A DNA stretch of 64,000 bases from JAMXLO01 sp963812075 (GCA_963812075.1 CAWETN010000009.1:434001-498000), one strand, 5' to 3'; positions 45,516 through 55,311 are shown, counted from the stretch's first letter. Program-made: numbers and translations. The notes: generated by a model not told the origin, from the letters alone.

Positions 45516-46682
45516 ATGCCAGTCCGCATCACCGATGTGCGTGAGATCACCCAGCCGATCAGCTCGCCGATCCGCAACGCCTACATCGATTTCTCCAAGA
45601 TGACCTCGAGCCTCGTTGCGGTGGTGACGAACGTGGAGCGCGACGGACGGAAGGTGATCGGCTACGGCTTCAACTCGAATGGCCGCTACGGTCAAGGCGG
45701 ATTGATCCGCGAGCGCTTCGCGCCGCGCCTGCTGGAGGCCGATCCGCGCACGCTGCTCGACGACAGCGGCGAAAATCTCGATCCGGATCGCGTCTGGTCC
45801 TGCCTGATGACCAACGAGAAGCCGGGCGGCCACGGCGACCGCTCGGTCGCAGTCGGCACGATCGACATGGCGGTGTGGGACGCGGTGGCGAAGATCGCCG
45901 GCCGGCCGTTGTTCCGCCTGCTCGCGGAACGGCACGGAATCGAGGCCGATCCGCGCGTCTTCGTCTATGCCGCCGGCGGCTACTACTATCCCGGCAAGGA
46001 CGATGCGGCGCTGTGTGCCGAGATGCGCAGCTATCTCGATCGCGGCTACACCGTGGTGAAGATGAAGATCGGCGGTGAAACGCTGGCGGAGGATCGCCGC
46101 CGCATCGAGATGGTCCTGAAGGCGATCGGCAACGCACGCCTGGCAGTCGATGCCAACGGCCGCTTCGATCTCACGACGGCGATCGACTACGCCAGGATGC
46201 TGCGCGAGTATCCGCTGTTCTGGTACGAGGAAGCCGGCGATCCGCTGGACTATCAGCTGCAGGCGGCGCTGGCCGAGTTCTACCCGGCGCCGATGGCGAC
46301 CGGCGAGAACCTGTTCAGCCACCAGGATGCGCGCAATCTCATCCGCTATGGCGGCATGCGACCGGACCGCGACTGGCTGCAGTTCGACTGCGCGCTGTCC
46401 TACGGGCTGTGCGAGTACCAAAGGACCTTGGCGATGCTGAAGGACGCCGGCTGGTCCTGGCGGCGCTGCATTCCGCATGGCGGTCACCAGATGTCGCTGG
46501 CGATCGCCGCAGGCCTTGGCCTAGGCGGCAACGAGAGCTACCCGGACGTGTTCCAGCCCTATGGCGGCTTCCCCGACGGCACGCGGGTGGAGAACAGTAT
46601 CGTCACCCTGCCCGACCTGCCCGGGATCGGCTTCGAGGGGAAAAGCGACCTCTACGCGAGGATGCGCGAACTGGCCGCCTGA
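45516..46682 (+). CDS. tarD: D(-)-tartrate dehydratase (enolase superfamily)
   Basis: The 388-residue product closely follows what I recall of the Bradyrhizobium japonicum D-tartrate dehydratase, which turns D-tartrate into oxaloacetate. The distinctive segments are PISSPIRNAYIDFSKMTSSL, GFNSNGRYGQGGLIRERFAP and PLFWYEEAGDPLDYQLQAAL. Catalytic residues are the Lys pair in VVKMKIGGE, metal ligands in LAVDANGRFD (Asp), YEEAGD (Glu) and TGENLFSHQDA (Glu), and His in IPHGGHQMSLAIAAG. The ATG at 45516 gives the family start (MPVRITDVREIT). No transporter or regulator for tartrate is adjacent. Confidence 0.92.
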   Translation: MPVRITDVREITQPISSPIRNAYIDFSKMTSSLVAVVTNVERDGRKVIGYGFNSNGRYGQGGLIRERFAPRLLEADPRTLLDDSGENLDPDRVWSCLMTNEKPGGHGDRSVAVGTIDMAVWDAVAKIAGRPLFRLLAERHGIEADPRVFVYAAGGYYYPGKDDAALCAEMRSYLDRGYTVVKMKIGGETLAEDRRRIEMVLKAIGNARLAVDANGRFDLTTAIDYARMLREYPLFWYEEAGDPLDYQLQAALAEFYPAPMATGENLFSHQDARNLIRYGGMRPDRDWLQFDCALSYGLCEYQRTLAMLKDAGWSWRRCIPHGGHQMSLAIAAGLGLGGNESYPDVFQPYGGFPDGTRVENSIVTLPDLPGIGFEGKSDLYARMRELAA

Positions 46683-46691
46683 CCCGTACCG

Positions 46692-47936
46692 CTACTCCGC
46701 CGCGACGCGCGCCGGCCGGCTGTGCCCGGGCATGTAGTCGACACTCACCGGCTGGTTGGTCTCGAACGGGCTCTTCAGGTCGAACTCCTTCGCCATCTCA
46801 CGCACGGCCGGGAACACTTCGGTGCCGAGCAGGCGGATGCACGACCTGGCGTCCGCGTCCGTGATCGTGCCGTCGTTGCCCCAGAACGCGAGGATGCCAG
46901 GCCGTGTCTCCTGCAGCAGCACGCGCAGCTTCGCGATCACCTGCTTCGGCGTCCCGGCGATCACCATCATCTCCTTGAGCTGGCCCTCGAGGTCCGGACG
47001 GGCGCGCGGGCTGGTCGAACGGCCGACCGCGAACTCGACGAAGCCGCGGCGGTTTTCCGGGCTGTAGTAGCCGGCGGGCGTGCTCCAGACCGGATGCGCG
47101 AGACCGGTGAACTCGCCCTGCATCCACAGGAACTGGCGCGCATTCTCCAGCGCCTTCTCCTCGGTCTCGGCGACATGGATCTGCTTCAGCAGGCCATGAT
47201 AGGGCGGGCCACCTTCGAATCCGGCTTTCGCCGCCTCGTCGTCGTAGAGCTTCCAGATCTGCTTCGTCCGCTCGACCGGCGTGTTCAGCGCGATATAGGG
47301 ATAGCCGTGCTGCGCCGACCAGACGATCGTTTCCTTGCTGATGACGCCGGGGATCCAGACGCGCGGATGCGGCTTCTGCAGCGGCACCGCCCACGGATTG
47401 ACCACGCGATGCTGGTAGTGCGTGCCTTCCCAGCGGAACGGGCCCGGCGTCGTCCAGGTCTTGACGATCAGGTCGTGCGCCTCCTCGAAGCGCTCGCGGT
47501 TGAATGCGGGATTGACGCCGTTGGCCAGCTGCTCCTGGCCGCCGCCGCGCACGAAGCCCGACACCAGCCGCCCCTTCGAGATCATGTCGATCATCGACAG
47601 CTCTTCGGAGAGCTGCACCGGGTTGTCGGACAGCGGCAGCGGGTTGCCCAGGATGACGATCTTCACGTTCTTGGTCGCGGCGGCGAGGATCGAGGCGAAG
47701 ATGTTGGTGCGCGCCTGCATGCAAAACGGCGCATTGTGGTGCTCGTTCAGCATGATGCCGTCGAAGCCGAGCTCATCGCACATGATGTAGTGCTCGAGGT
47801 ACTCGTTGTAGATGCGGCTGCCGGCGATCGGGTCGAAGTGGCTGTTGGAGAACATCAGCGCGGTGGCGCCGAAATCGAGACCCGCCTTGGCATCGTACGC
47901 CGACATCGGCTGCTCGGTGAAATACATCAGGTGCAT
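46692..47936 (-). CDS. LLM-class flavin-dependent oxidoreductase (luciferase-like)
   Basis: The 414-residue product is a bacterial-luciferase-like monooxygenase using reduced FMN. It shows YIMCDELGFDGIMLNEHHNA, ILAAATKNVKIVILGNPLPL, LSMIDMISKGRLVSGFVRGG, NRERFEEAHDLIVKTWTT and PRVWIPGVISKET. The ATG at 47934-47936 (MHLMYFTEQP) is typical; 27 further codons upstream lack similarity. The family includes alkane, nitrilotriacetate and sulfonate monooxygenases. The neighbouring hydrolases suggest a catabolic role, but the substrate is unknown. Confidence 0.9.
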   Translation of the reverse strand: MHLMYFTEQPMSAYDAKAGLDFGATALMFSNSHFDPIAGSRIYNEYLEHYIMCDELGFDGIMLNEHHNAPFCMQARTNIFASILAAATKNVKIVILGNPLPLSDNPVQLSEELSMIDMISKGRLVSGFVRGGGQEQLANGVNPAFNRERFEEAHDLIVKTWTTPGPFRWEGTHYQHRVVNPWAVPLQKPHPRVWIPGVISKETIVWSAQHGYPYIALNTPVERTKQIWKLYDDEAAKAGFEGGPPYHGLLKQIHVAETEEKALENARQFLWMQGEFTGLAHPVWSTPAGYYSPENRRGFVEFAVGRSTSPRARPDLEGQLKEMMVIAGTPKQVIAKLRVLLQETRPGILAFWGNDGTITDADARSCIRLLGTEVFPAVREMAKEFDLKSPFETNQPVSVDYMPGHSRPARVAAE

Positions 47937-48042
47937 GGCGCTCTCCTTCCCTGGCGCCAGTGTGGCGCCGTGGCGGGGTTTGACAAGGGGCGCCGCTTCG
48001 CCGGTTAGTAGCGGCAACGACAGCAGAGCAGGAGCGCGGTTG

Positions 48043-49294
48043 ATGAAACCAGAGTCGGTTGACCTGTCGGCGTCACGCCTGGCGCGCCTCGACGCGGTGA
48101 TGAAGCGCCGCTACGTCGATACCGGCCGCCTGCCGGGCGTGCTGACCATGGTCTATCGCCGCGGCGCGCTCGCGCACGTCGGCATGTCCGGCCACATGGA
48201 CCTCGAGCGCGACAAGCCGATGCGCGAGGATGCGATCTTCCGCATCTATTCGATGACCAAGCCGATCACCGCGGTGGCGCTGATGATGCTGGTCGAGGAA
48301 GGGCCGCTCGGCCTCGACGACGACGTCGCCACGCACATCCCGTCGTGGAAGAACCTGGGCGTCTACAGCACCGGCCTGCCGAGCCTGGTGGCGACCGGCG
48401 CGCCGAGCTTCATCACCACGCCCGTCCGAGCGGCCGATGAAGGTGGTCGACCTGGTCACGCACACCTCCGGCCTGACCTACGGCTTCATGAACCGCACCA
48501 GCGTCGACGCGCGCCTATCGCCGGGCGAACATCGCCGAGTTCAACACCGAGGGCGGCCTCGATGCCATGGTCGAGCAGCTGTCGAAGATCCCGCTGGAGT
48601 TCTCGCCGGGCACGGCGTGGAACTACTCGGTCTCGATCGATGTGATGGGCTACCTGGTCCAGAAGCTCGCGGCATGAGCTTCGGCGAGTTCCTGCGCACG
48701 CGGCTGTTCGAGCCGCTGGGCATGAGCGACACTGCGTTCTGGTGCCGCCGGAGAAGATCGACCGCTTCGCCTCCTGCTACCAGCCGAAGGATGGCGGCGG
48801 CCTCAAGCTGCAGGACGATGCCGGCAACAGCACCTACGCGAAGCCGCCCAGCCTGGAATCCGGCGGCGGCGGGCCTGGTGTCCACCGCACACGACTACAT
48901 GCGGTTCTGCCGGATGATGCTGCACGGCGGCACGCTGGACGGCGTGCAGATCCTCAGCCCGAAGACCGTGGCGCTGTTCAGCCTGAACCACCTGCCCGGC
49001 AACAAGGAACTGGCCGACATGGCGCCGCCCGGCCTGTTCAGCGAGGCCGGCTATTCGGGCATCGGCTTCTCGATCGGCTGCGGCGTGAACATCAACGTCG
49101 CCAGGACCCGCCTGCCGGGCACGCTGGGCGAGTATTTCTGGGGCGGCGCGGCCTCGACCGCCTTCTGGATCGATCCGAAGGAGGAGCTGGCGGTGGTGTT
49201 CATGACCCAGGTCATCGGCAGCGACGCGCGCCTGACGCTGCGCCGCGACCTGCGCACGCTGGTCTATTCGGCGATGACCGAGTCGTACGCCTGA
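48043..49294 (+). CDS. Serine hydrolase of beta-lactamase/family VIII esterase type (frameshifted)
   Basis: The gene reads well but in several frames. It starts with VDLSASRLARLDAVMKRRYV and the nucleophile motif IYSMTKPITAVALMML (SxxK). It continues VVDLVTHTSGLTYGFMNRT, then AEFNTEGGLDAMVEQLSKIP and WNYSVSIDVMGYLVQKLA (Tyr motif). Next come SFGEFLRTRLFEPLGMSDTA, and finally STAHDYMRFCRMMLHGGT and EYFWGGAASTAFWID. Indels lie near 48430, 48520, 48675, 48745 and 48865. Restored length is about 416 codons, normal for this esterase group. The enzyme probably hydrolyses esters; beta-lactam resistance is not implied. It sits 17 bases before an enoyl-CoA hydratase gene. Confidence 0.85.
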
Positions 49295-49311
49295 CGCGCG
49301 GGGAGGAAACG

Positions 49312-50163
49312 ATGGGACCAAGACTGGTCGAGCACCTGCTGTATGAGCCGGAAGACAGCGGCATTCTGTGGATCAAATTCAACCGGCCGGAGCGGATGAA
49401 CGCGCTGGTCGGCACCGCCGAGGAGAACAGCACCGTCGCCAAGGTGGGCGAATACATGCGCGCCGGGGACGATGATCCGAACATCCGCGTGATCGTGCTC
49501 ACCGGCGTCGGACGCGGCTTCTGCTCGGGCGCCAACCTCGGATCGTCCAGAGCGGGTCCCGAGATAACCGGCGAGAACCTCCCGGGCAACCGTGCCCCGC
49601 ATGAAGGCCCCGACGGCGCGCGCCAGCACTTCTTCCACGGCTTCACCGCACTTCACCGCGACATCGCGCTGATCCGCAAGCCGACGATCGCGATGATCAA
49701 CGGCCCGGCGGTCGGCTCGGGCATGGACATGGCGCTGCACTGCGACATCCGCATCGGCTGCGAGAGGACGCGCTTCATCGCCTATCACAATGCGGGGCAG
49801 ATCATCGAGAACGGCGGCTCCTACTACCTGCCGAAGATGGTCGGGCTCGGCCGCGCGCTGGAGTTCGCCTACACCGGCGAACTGACCGCCGACCGCGCCT
49901 ACGAGTGGGGCATGCTGAATCACCTGGTGCCGTCCGAGAAGCTTGAAGCGACCACCCGCGAGCTGTGCGCGAAGATCATCGCACGACCGCCGCTGGTGCA
50001 GTGGGTGAGCAAGCGGGTGATGCGGGCCGCGCTCGACAGCACGCTCGAGACCACCATGGTGCTGACCTCGAACGCGGGCGGCATCCTGCAGAACTCCGAG
50101 GATGCGAAGGAGGCCCGGCGCGCCTTCGTCGAGAAGCGGCCCGGCCGCTTCAAAGGGGTGTAG
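49312..50163 (+). CDS. Enoyl-CoA hydratase/isomerase family protein
   Basis: The 283-residue crotonase-fold product shows GILWIKFNRPERMNALVG at the N-terminus, the oxyanion loop IVLTGVGRGFCSGANLGSS and AMINGPAVGSGMDMALHCDI, where the usual Gly-rich loop is kept. It continues with NGGSYYLPKMVGLGRALEFA and WVSKRVMRAALDST. A GGGGAGG ribosome site precedes the ATG at 49312. Such enzymes add water to, or isomerise, 2-enoyl-CoA in fatty or aromatic acid breakdown. The preceding esterase-type gene lies in the same direction, so a joint catabolic role is possible. Confidence 0.9.
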   Translation: MGPRLVEHLLYEPEDSGILWIKFNRPERMNALVGTAEENSTVAKVGEYMRAGDDDPNIRVIVLTGVGRGFCSGANLGSSRAGPEITGENLPGNRAPHEGPDGARQHFFHGFTALHRDIALIRKPTIAMINGPAVGSGMDMALHCDIRIGCERTRFIAYHNAGQIIENGGSYYLPKMVGLGRALEFAYTGELTADRAYEWGMLNHLVPSEKLEATTRELCAKIIARPPLVQWVSKRVMRAALDSTLETTMVLTSNAGGILQNSEDAKEARRAFVEKRPGRFKGV

Positions 50164-50171
50164 CGCCAGGG

Positions 50172-51053
50172 CTATTCCGGAAACCGCGCGAGCCAGTGGC
50201 GCGCGATCGCGTCGCGGCGCGCAAACCAGACCTGGCCGCGCTGGCGCATGTGCCGGAGCACGCGGGCCAGGCCGGCGATCCGGCCGGGGCGGCCGATGAT
50301 GCGCAGGTGCAGCCCGACCGACATCATCCGGCCGCCCTCCGCGTAGAGTGCGTCGAACGCGTCGATGACGTACTCGGCGAAATCCGCCGCGGTGGCGAAG
50401 TGGTGGCCGGCCTGCTGGAAGTTCATGTCGTTGGTGTCGAAGCTGTACGGCAGTATCAGGTGCCGCCGTCCCAGCACCGGCACGAAGTACGGCAGATCGT
50501 CGTTGTAGGCGTCGCTGTCGTAGACGAAGCCGCCATGCTCCACCAGCAGCCGGCGCGTGTTGACCGACGGCGCCGACTTCGTGTGCCACCCCACGGGCGG
50601 CGACCCAGCCGCGTCGGCGATCGCAGCCACCGCGCGCGCTATCGTTGCGCGTTCGGCGCCTTCGTCCATACCGGCATGGCGCTCCCAGCGCCAGCCGTGG
50701 CACGCCACCTCGTGGCCGCGTGCCACCGCATCGCGCGCCACCCAGGGCGAGCGTGCAATCGCCCGCCCGCAGGCATTCAGCGTACTCGATGCCCCCGCCT
50801 CGTCCAGCGCACGCATGATGCGCCAGTAGCCCGCGCGCGTGCCGTACTCGAAGTGGCTGTCGCGGCACGGATCGGGGGCGTCGTGCACTTCGTCGGTGAT
50901 CTCGTACACCGGCTCGTTGCGGTCGTCGCCGTCGGCGATCGAAAACTCGGCACCCTCCTCGACGTTCACCACGAACGACACCGCGATGCGCGCGCCGTTC
51001 GGCCAGCCGGGATCCGGCAGGCTCGCGCCATAGCCCAGGAAGTCGCGTTCCAT
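50172..51053 (-). CDS. Polysaccharide deacetylase-fold (NodB-type) amidohydrolase, PuuE-like
   Basis: The 293-residue product has the NodB fold with VNVEEGAEFSIADGDDRNEP, FEYGTRAGYWRIMRALDEAG, GRAIARSPWVARDAVARGHEVACHG in two stretches (GHEVACHGWRWERH holds the metal His), VGWHTKSAPSVNTRRLLVEH and YNDDLPYFVPVLG. This resembles the metal-light, cytoplasmic allantoinase-type PuuE group rather than cell-wall deacetylases, and it has no signal peptide. The ATG at 51051-51053 (MERDFLGYG) is chosen. Purine breakdown is a guess, as no other allantoin genes are adjacent. Confidence 0.8.
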   Translation of the reverse strand: MERDFLGYGASLPDPGWPNGARIAVSFVVNVEEGAEFSIADGDDRNEPVYEITDEVHDAPDPCRDSHFEYGTRAGYWRIMRALDEAGASSTLNACGRAIARSPWVARDAVARGHEVACHGWRWERHAGMDEGAERATIARAVAAIADAAGSPPVGWHTKSAPSVNTRRLLVEHGGFVYDSDAYNDDLPYFVPVLGRRHLILPYSFDTNDMNFQQAGHHFATAADFAEYVIDAFDALYAEGGRMMSVGLHLRIIGRPGRIAGLARVLRHMRQRGQVWFARRDAIARHWLARFPE

Positions 51054-51207
51054 CCACACCCCCGCCAGCTGGATCGGCAACGCCCGATGGTAGACGGGGG
51101 CGGAGAAAATCGACACCGGTTCGGTGTCGGCTGAGGCCAGGCAGGAGCGGCGGGATCGGCCCCGCGGGCCATCTCGCAAACGGGTCCGTCCGTGCTAGGC
51201 GTCAGCC

Positions 51208-52839
51208 ATGGCACCCGTCGCACGCTTCGAACTCATTGTCCTCCTGCTTGCCGTCATCATCGTGCTGGAGCTCGCCGCGCGGCGGCTGCGCATGCCGCCG
51301 GCTGCGGCATTCGTGGTGGGCGGCATCGCTCTGGCGCTGGTGCCGGGAACGCCGGACGTGGCGCTCGACCCGGATCTCGCACTCGTGCTGTTCATGCCGC
51401 CGCTGCTGCTCGCCAGCGCGTTCTTCACAGTGTGGCGCGACTTTCGCGCCGACCTGCGCATCATCCTCCAGCTCGCGATCGGTGCCGTGGCGTTCACCAC
51501 GCTGGTGGTCGGCGTCGTCGCACACTGGATGGTGCCCGCATTGCCCTGGGCCGCATGCTTCGCACTCGGTGCCATCGTCTCGCCGCCCGACGCGGTCGCC
51601 GCCAAGGCCGTGCTGCAAGGTCTGCGACTCCCGCGCCGCATCGTCGTCCTGCTGGAGGGCGAAAGCCTCGTCAACGATGCATCCGGTCTGGTGCTGTTCC
51701 GCATCGCCGTCGCCGCCGGGCTGACCGGCACGTTCAGCGTCGCTTCCGCCGCGGTCAGCTTCATCACGCTTTCGGTGGGGGGCGTCCTGGCGGGACTCGC
51801 GTTCGGCGGCCTCGCGTCGCTGCTGCTGAAGCGACTGCGCGAGCCAACCTTGAGCATCATCGGCAGCGTCCTGGTGGCCTGGGCCTCGTATATCGGTGCC
51901 GAGGCGATCCACGTGTCCGGCGTTCTTTCCACCGTCGTATGCGGCCTGGTGATGGGATGGCGGCAGCACGTCATCCTGACCGCGGCCACGCGCACGCAGG
52001 CGCGCGCGGTATGGCGGGTTCTGGTGTTCGTTCTCGAATCGCTGGTGTTCATCCTGATCGGCCTTTCGCTGCGCGGCGTGCTGGACCGGCTCGGCATCGC
52101 CGCATTCGAGCATGGCCTGACGACCGAAAGCACAAACGCCATTGCCGCGCTGCTGCGGCCGGCGGCGGCGATCGTCGCCGCTGTTGTAGTGAGCCGGTTC
52201 GTCTGGGTATTGCTGGCGACCTATCTGCCGCGCTGGCTCATCCCGTCACTCGGTCGCCGCGATCCGCCACCGCCGCTCGCCGCGCCGGTCATCATAAGCT
52301 GGGCGGGGATGCGCGGCGTCGTCAGCCTCGCTGCGGCGCTTGCCCTGCCGGAGCAGTTCGCCGGCCGCGACTTCATCCTTGCCGCGACCTTCGCGGTGAT
52401 CCTGGTGACGGTGCTGGTGCAGGGCGCCACCCTGGCGCCGCTGATCCGAGCGCTGCGGATCGGCGCCTTCGTGCCGGTGACAACGCCGCAACTGCCTGAG
52501 GCGGATGCACGGGCGCGCATCGCCGCCGCGCAGCTGGCCGCGATCGAAGCCCGGTCGGCGATGCCCGACGGCAGCCAGCGCCATCCGCGACTGCTCGAGC
52601 AGTTCAGCTATCGCTCGCGCGTCGCCGCGAACTTCGCGCTGGCCGGCGAGCGCCTGATCGAGGACCGCAACGAGCACTTCACCGCGATCCTCGCCGCGGT
52701 TGGCGCGGGCCGCGCGGAACTGTTGCGCCTGCATCGCACCGGCGCCATCCATGACGCGGTGCTGCATGCGCTGGAAGAGGAACTCGATCTCGACGAGATC
52801 CGCGCCCGCCAGGTCATCGCCGGCCCGGGCGGCGACTGA
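51208..52839 (+). CDS. Na+/H+ antiporter (CPA1/NhaP type)
   Basis: The 543-residue product has about 12 membrane helices in its first 400 residues, including LIVLLLAVIIVLELAARRL, AAFVVGGIALALVPGTPDV and LALVLFMPPLLLASAFFTVW. The ion-binding helix reads FALGAIVSPPDAVAAKAVLQ and the conserved pair ESLVNDASGLVLFRIA, typical of CPA1 exchangers. The C-terminal 120 residues are cytoplasmic, helical and likely regulatory (RIAAAQLAAIEARSAMPDG). It exports Na+ or Li+ against H+, giving salt and pH tolerance. Upstream ATG candidates lack similarity. No partner gene is evident. Confidence 0.92.
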   Translation: MAPVARFELIVLLLAVIIVLELAARRLRMPPAAAFVVGGIALALVPGTPDVALDPDLALVLFMPPLLLASAFFTVWRDFRADLRIILQLAIGAVAFTTLVVGVVAHWMVPALPWAACFALGAIVSPPDAVAAKAVLQGLRLPRRIVVLLEGESLVNDASGLVLFRIAVAAGLTGTFSVASAAVSFITLSVGGVLAGLAFGGLASLLLKRLREPTLSIIGSVLVAWASYIGAEAIHVSGVLSTVVCGLVMGWRQHVILTAATRTQARAVWRVLVFVLESLVFILIGLSLRGVLDRLGIAAFEHGLTTESTNAIAALLRPAAAIVAAVVVSRFVWVLLATYLPRWLIPSLGRRDPPPPLAAPVIISWAGMRGVVSLAAALALPEQFAGRDFILAATFAVILVTVLVQGATLAPLIRALRIGAFVPVTTPQLPEADARARIAAAQLAAIEARSAMPDGSQRHPRLLEQFSYRSRVAANFALAGERLIEDRNEHFTAILAAVGAGRAELLRLHRTGAIHDAVLHALEEELDLDEIRARQVIAGPGGD

Positions 52840-52849
52840 GCCGGCGCGG

Positions 52850-53308
52850 TCAGTGCGATCCGGCGTCGTAGACGAACCGCCCGCAGTCGTCGGGCGAGGC
52901 GGGGGTGAACTTCTGCCCGGAGAACGGCGCGAGCGTGCGTGGCTCGGACTGCTTGCCTGTCGCCTCGGGCCTCCACACCAGTATCCAGGCGACAGGCTTG
53001 GTTTTGCACAGGCTGTTGCCGTTCTCCAGCACCGGGCTCTCCGGCGCGGTGACCTTGTAGAGATCGGCCATGACCTTCTTTGCCTTGGGCTCCGGCCTGA
53101 ACAGCATCTGGCCGCTGCGGGCGAGCGGCAACGACTTGCCGTTCTGGAAGGTCAACTCGGTCGGCGTGAAGGTCACCCGCCCGGTGATCGCCTGCGCCGG
53201 GCGATTGGCCGGAATCCAGGTTTCCGGCGCGGTCTGTGCTGCGGCAGTCGTGACGAGTGCAGACAAGCCGAGGCAGAGCGCCGTTCCGTGCGTCGCCATC
53301 GCGTCCAT
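52850..53308 (-). CDS. Secreted hypothetical protein
   Basis: The 152-residue product starts with a Sec-type signal (ATHGTALCLGLSALVTTAAA) cleaved probably before QTAPETW. The mature part is beta-rich (AITGRVTFTPTELTFQNGKS, LPLARSGQMLFRP), and has two Cys residues (NSLCKTKP; SPDDCGRFVYDAGSH) that could form a disulfide. I know no family for it. It converges with the antiporter gene, 10 bases apart. A periplasmic role is inferred only from the signal peptide. Confidence 0.7.
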   Translation of the reverse strand: MDAMATHGTALCLGLSALVTTAAAQTAPETWIPANRPAQAITGRVTFTPTELTFQNGKSLPLARSGQMLFRPEPKAKKVMADLYKVTAPESPVLENGNSLCKTKPVAWILVWRPEATGKQSEPRTLAPFSGQKFTPASPDDCGRFVYDAGSH

Positions 53309-53486
53309 CTCCGATAGGTCGGCGGCAACTGTATCACGCCAGGTTCATCACCGCAGGGAGCGGCATCGCAGCGCGCGAAGCTTGACCGGCGCCCGCCCGC
53401 CGCCATGCTGAGCACAGCATCACGTGTGGCAGGGCAATATTCATGATGGATCGGCCGTCCAGGCTCATGGCATCGCAGGCCGCAGC

Positions 53487-54533
53487 GTGACAGCGCGGCA
53501 AAAGACGGCGGCCCTGATTTTTCCGCACGCCGGGCCGCCACCGCCGGCCGGCCTGACCGAGATTGCGGATGGCGTGCAATGGCTGCGCCTGCCGCTGCCT
53601 TACCGGCTCGATCATGTGAACATCTACCTGATCAGGAACGACGATGGCTGGACCGTGCTCGACACCGGCCTGGGCACCGACGACTGCCGCAACCTTTGGG
53701 AGGCGATCCTGCGCGGGCCGCTCGCGGGGCAGCATCTCACCTCGATGATCGTGACGCATTTTCACCCCGACCATGTCGGCCTTGCGGGCTGGCTGGCCGA
53801 GCGCTTCGGCCTGCCGCTGTCGATGCCCCGCCCGGAGTATCTCTACAGCCTGGCCCTGCAATACGCGCCGGGCGATCTGGGCGCCGACATGCACCGTCCG
53901 TTCTACCGGCGCCACGGGCTGTCCCCCGAGGTCACCGAGGCCGTACTCGGCCGCGGCCACCACTATCTGCGACAGACCACCGGCGTGCCGACGACATATC
54001 ACCGCATCCAGCATGGCGATGCACTGCGCATCGGGCGACGGATGTTCAGGGTGATCACCGGCGGCGGCCACGCGCTCGAGCAGGCCATGCTGTACTGCGC
54101 CGAGGACCGCCTGTTCTTTGCCGCCGACCAGGTGATCGCCCGCATCTCGCCGAATGTGAGCGTACATGCCATGGAACCCGACCTCGACGCACTCGGCATC
54201 TACCTGCGCTCGCTGTCGGGGCTGCGTGAGTCCGTGGTGTCCGATGTTCTTGTGCTGCCAGGCCACGGGCTGCCCTTCAGCGGATTGCACCACCGTATCG
54301 CCGAGCTGATCGAGCATCACGCCGAGCGCTGCGCCGCCATTGCCGATGCGTGCCGGGAGCAGCCGCTCACGGTCGCCGACATCGTCCCACACGTCTTCCA
54401 CCGCGAATTGGACGAACATCAGACCGGGTTCGCGTTCGGCGAAGTGCTGGCGCACGTCAATCACATGCTCGGCCGAGGCGAGCTCGTGCTGGAGAGCGGC
54501 GCCGACGGCATTGACCGCTACCGCGCCGGTTGA
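53487..54533 (+). CDS. Metallo-beta-lactamase-fold hydrolase
   Basis: The product of about 348 residues has the MBL signature MIVTHFHPDHVGLAGWLAER, with two further ligand regions (RVITGGGHALEQAMLYCAED and VLVLPGHGLPFSG) placed as in glyoxalase II or lactonase-type enzymes. The N-terminal RLDHVNIYLIRNDDGWTVLD is typical. The GTG at 53487 (VTARQKTAALIF) is a likely start; the upstream frame opens at 53424 without similarity. A C-terminal helical extension (LDEHQTGFAFGEVLAHVNHM) is shared with MBL hydrolases of alphaproteobacteria. The substrate is unknown. Confidence 0.88.
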   Translation: MTARQKTAALIFPHAGPPPPAGLTEIADGVQWLRLPLPYRLDHVNIYLIRNDDGWTVLDTGLGTDDCRNLWEAILRGPLAGQHLTSMIVTHFHPDHVGLAGWLAERFGLPLSMPRPEYLYSLALQYAPGDLGADMHRPFYRRHGLSPEVTEAVLGRGHHYLRQTTGVPTTYHRIQHGDALRIGRRMFRVITGGGHALEQAMLYCAEDRLFFAADQVIARISPNVSVHAMEPDLDALGIYLRSLSGLRESVVSDVLVLPGHGLPFSGLHHRIAELIEHHAERCAAIADACREQPLTVADIVPHVFHRELDEHQTGFAFGEVLAHVNHMLGRGELVLESGADGIDRYRAG

Positions 54534-54543
54534 GCCGCAGCCG

Positions 54544-55311
54544 TCACGGCAGGCGTGCGAGCCGGGCCAGCTCCGGTCGGCGCTCGGCCGGCACGAAGTA
54601 GAAGGTGAACACGTAGGGGTGCGACACGGTGAACTCCGCCGGCGATGGCGAGGCGCGCTGCATCGTCTCGACATCGAGTTGTTCGATCCGCCGCCATTCG
54701 CCATAGAACTCGAACCAGCCTTCGTAACCCAGCGCCCGAAGCAGTTCGGGCACGGTGCTTGTGCTGCCCTGGCGATGGCGCTCCTCGATTTCGATCGACA
54801 GGTTGGGCCGCCAGCGTCGCAGCGTATCCCAGGCCCCGCGCAGCACCTCCAACTCGGCGCCTTCGACGTCGATCTTCATGGCGGTGACGTCGGTGACGCC
54901 TGCATCGTCCAGCGGCAGCATCGGAACCGACCACGTGTCCACCGCCTCGATGCGCGGATCGGCGAGTTGCAGCGCGGCGTAGTCCTTGCTGATCGAGGCC
55001 CATTCCTCCTGCAGCGCGCCGCCGACGCGCGGTGCCGCGATCGTGGCCGTGCCGGCGCGGTCCGACAGCGCCTCGCGTCGCAGCGTGACGTGGGGCGGGA
55101 TGCGGCCGGCATAGGCAGTCGAGATCGCCTGCTCCAGTCGGGCGAAGGCGGGCGGCAGGGGCTCGAACGCCACCACCTGCGATGCGGCCAGCGCGGCGAG
55201 CGGCAGCGTCAGGCGGCCCTCATGCGCGCCGGCATCGATGATTGTTCCGGCCCGATGCAGCGCACGGTGAAAGTCGATTTCCTGCACGATCAAGGCTCCC
55301 AGGCAGTGCAC
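54544..55311 (-). CDS. FkbM-family O-methyltransferase
   Basis: The product of about 255 residues shows the FkbM pattern: GTIIDAGAHEGRLTLPLAAL (SAM-binding loop), VVAFEPLPPAFARLEQAI, VTAMKIDVEGAELEVLRG and LSIEIEERHRQGS. These enzymes methylate sugar or polyketide hydroxyls. The frame starts most plausibly at the GTG at 55309-55311, some 11 bases after the end of the glycosyltransferase gene, with which it is probably co-transcribed. An ATG at about 55324 lies in another frame, so a further indel cannot be excluded. It fits a glycan-modifying cluster. Confidence 0.85.
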   Translation of the reverse strand: MHCLGALIVQEIDFHRALHRAGTIIDAGAHEGRLTLPLAALAASQVVAFEPLPPAFARLEQAISTAYAGRIPPHVTLRREALSDRAGTATIAAPRVGGALQEEWASISKDYAALQLADPRIEAVDTWSVPMLPLDDAGVTDVTAMKIDVEGAELEVLRGAWDTLRRWRPNLSIEIEERHRQGSTSTVPELLRALGYEGWFEFYGEWRRIEQLDVETMQRASPSPAEFTVSHPYVFTFYFVPAERRPELARLARLP

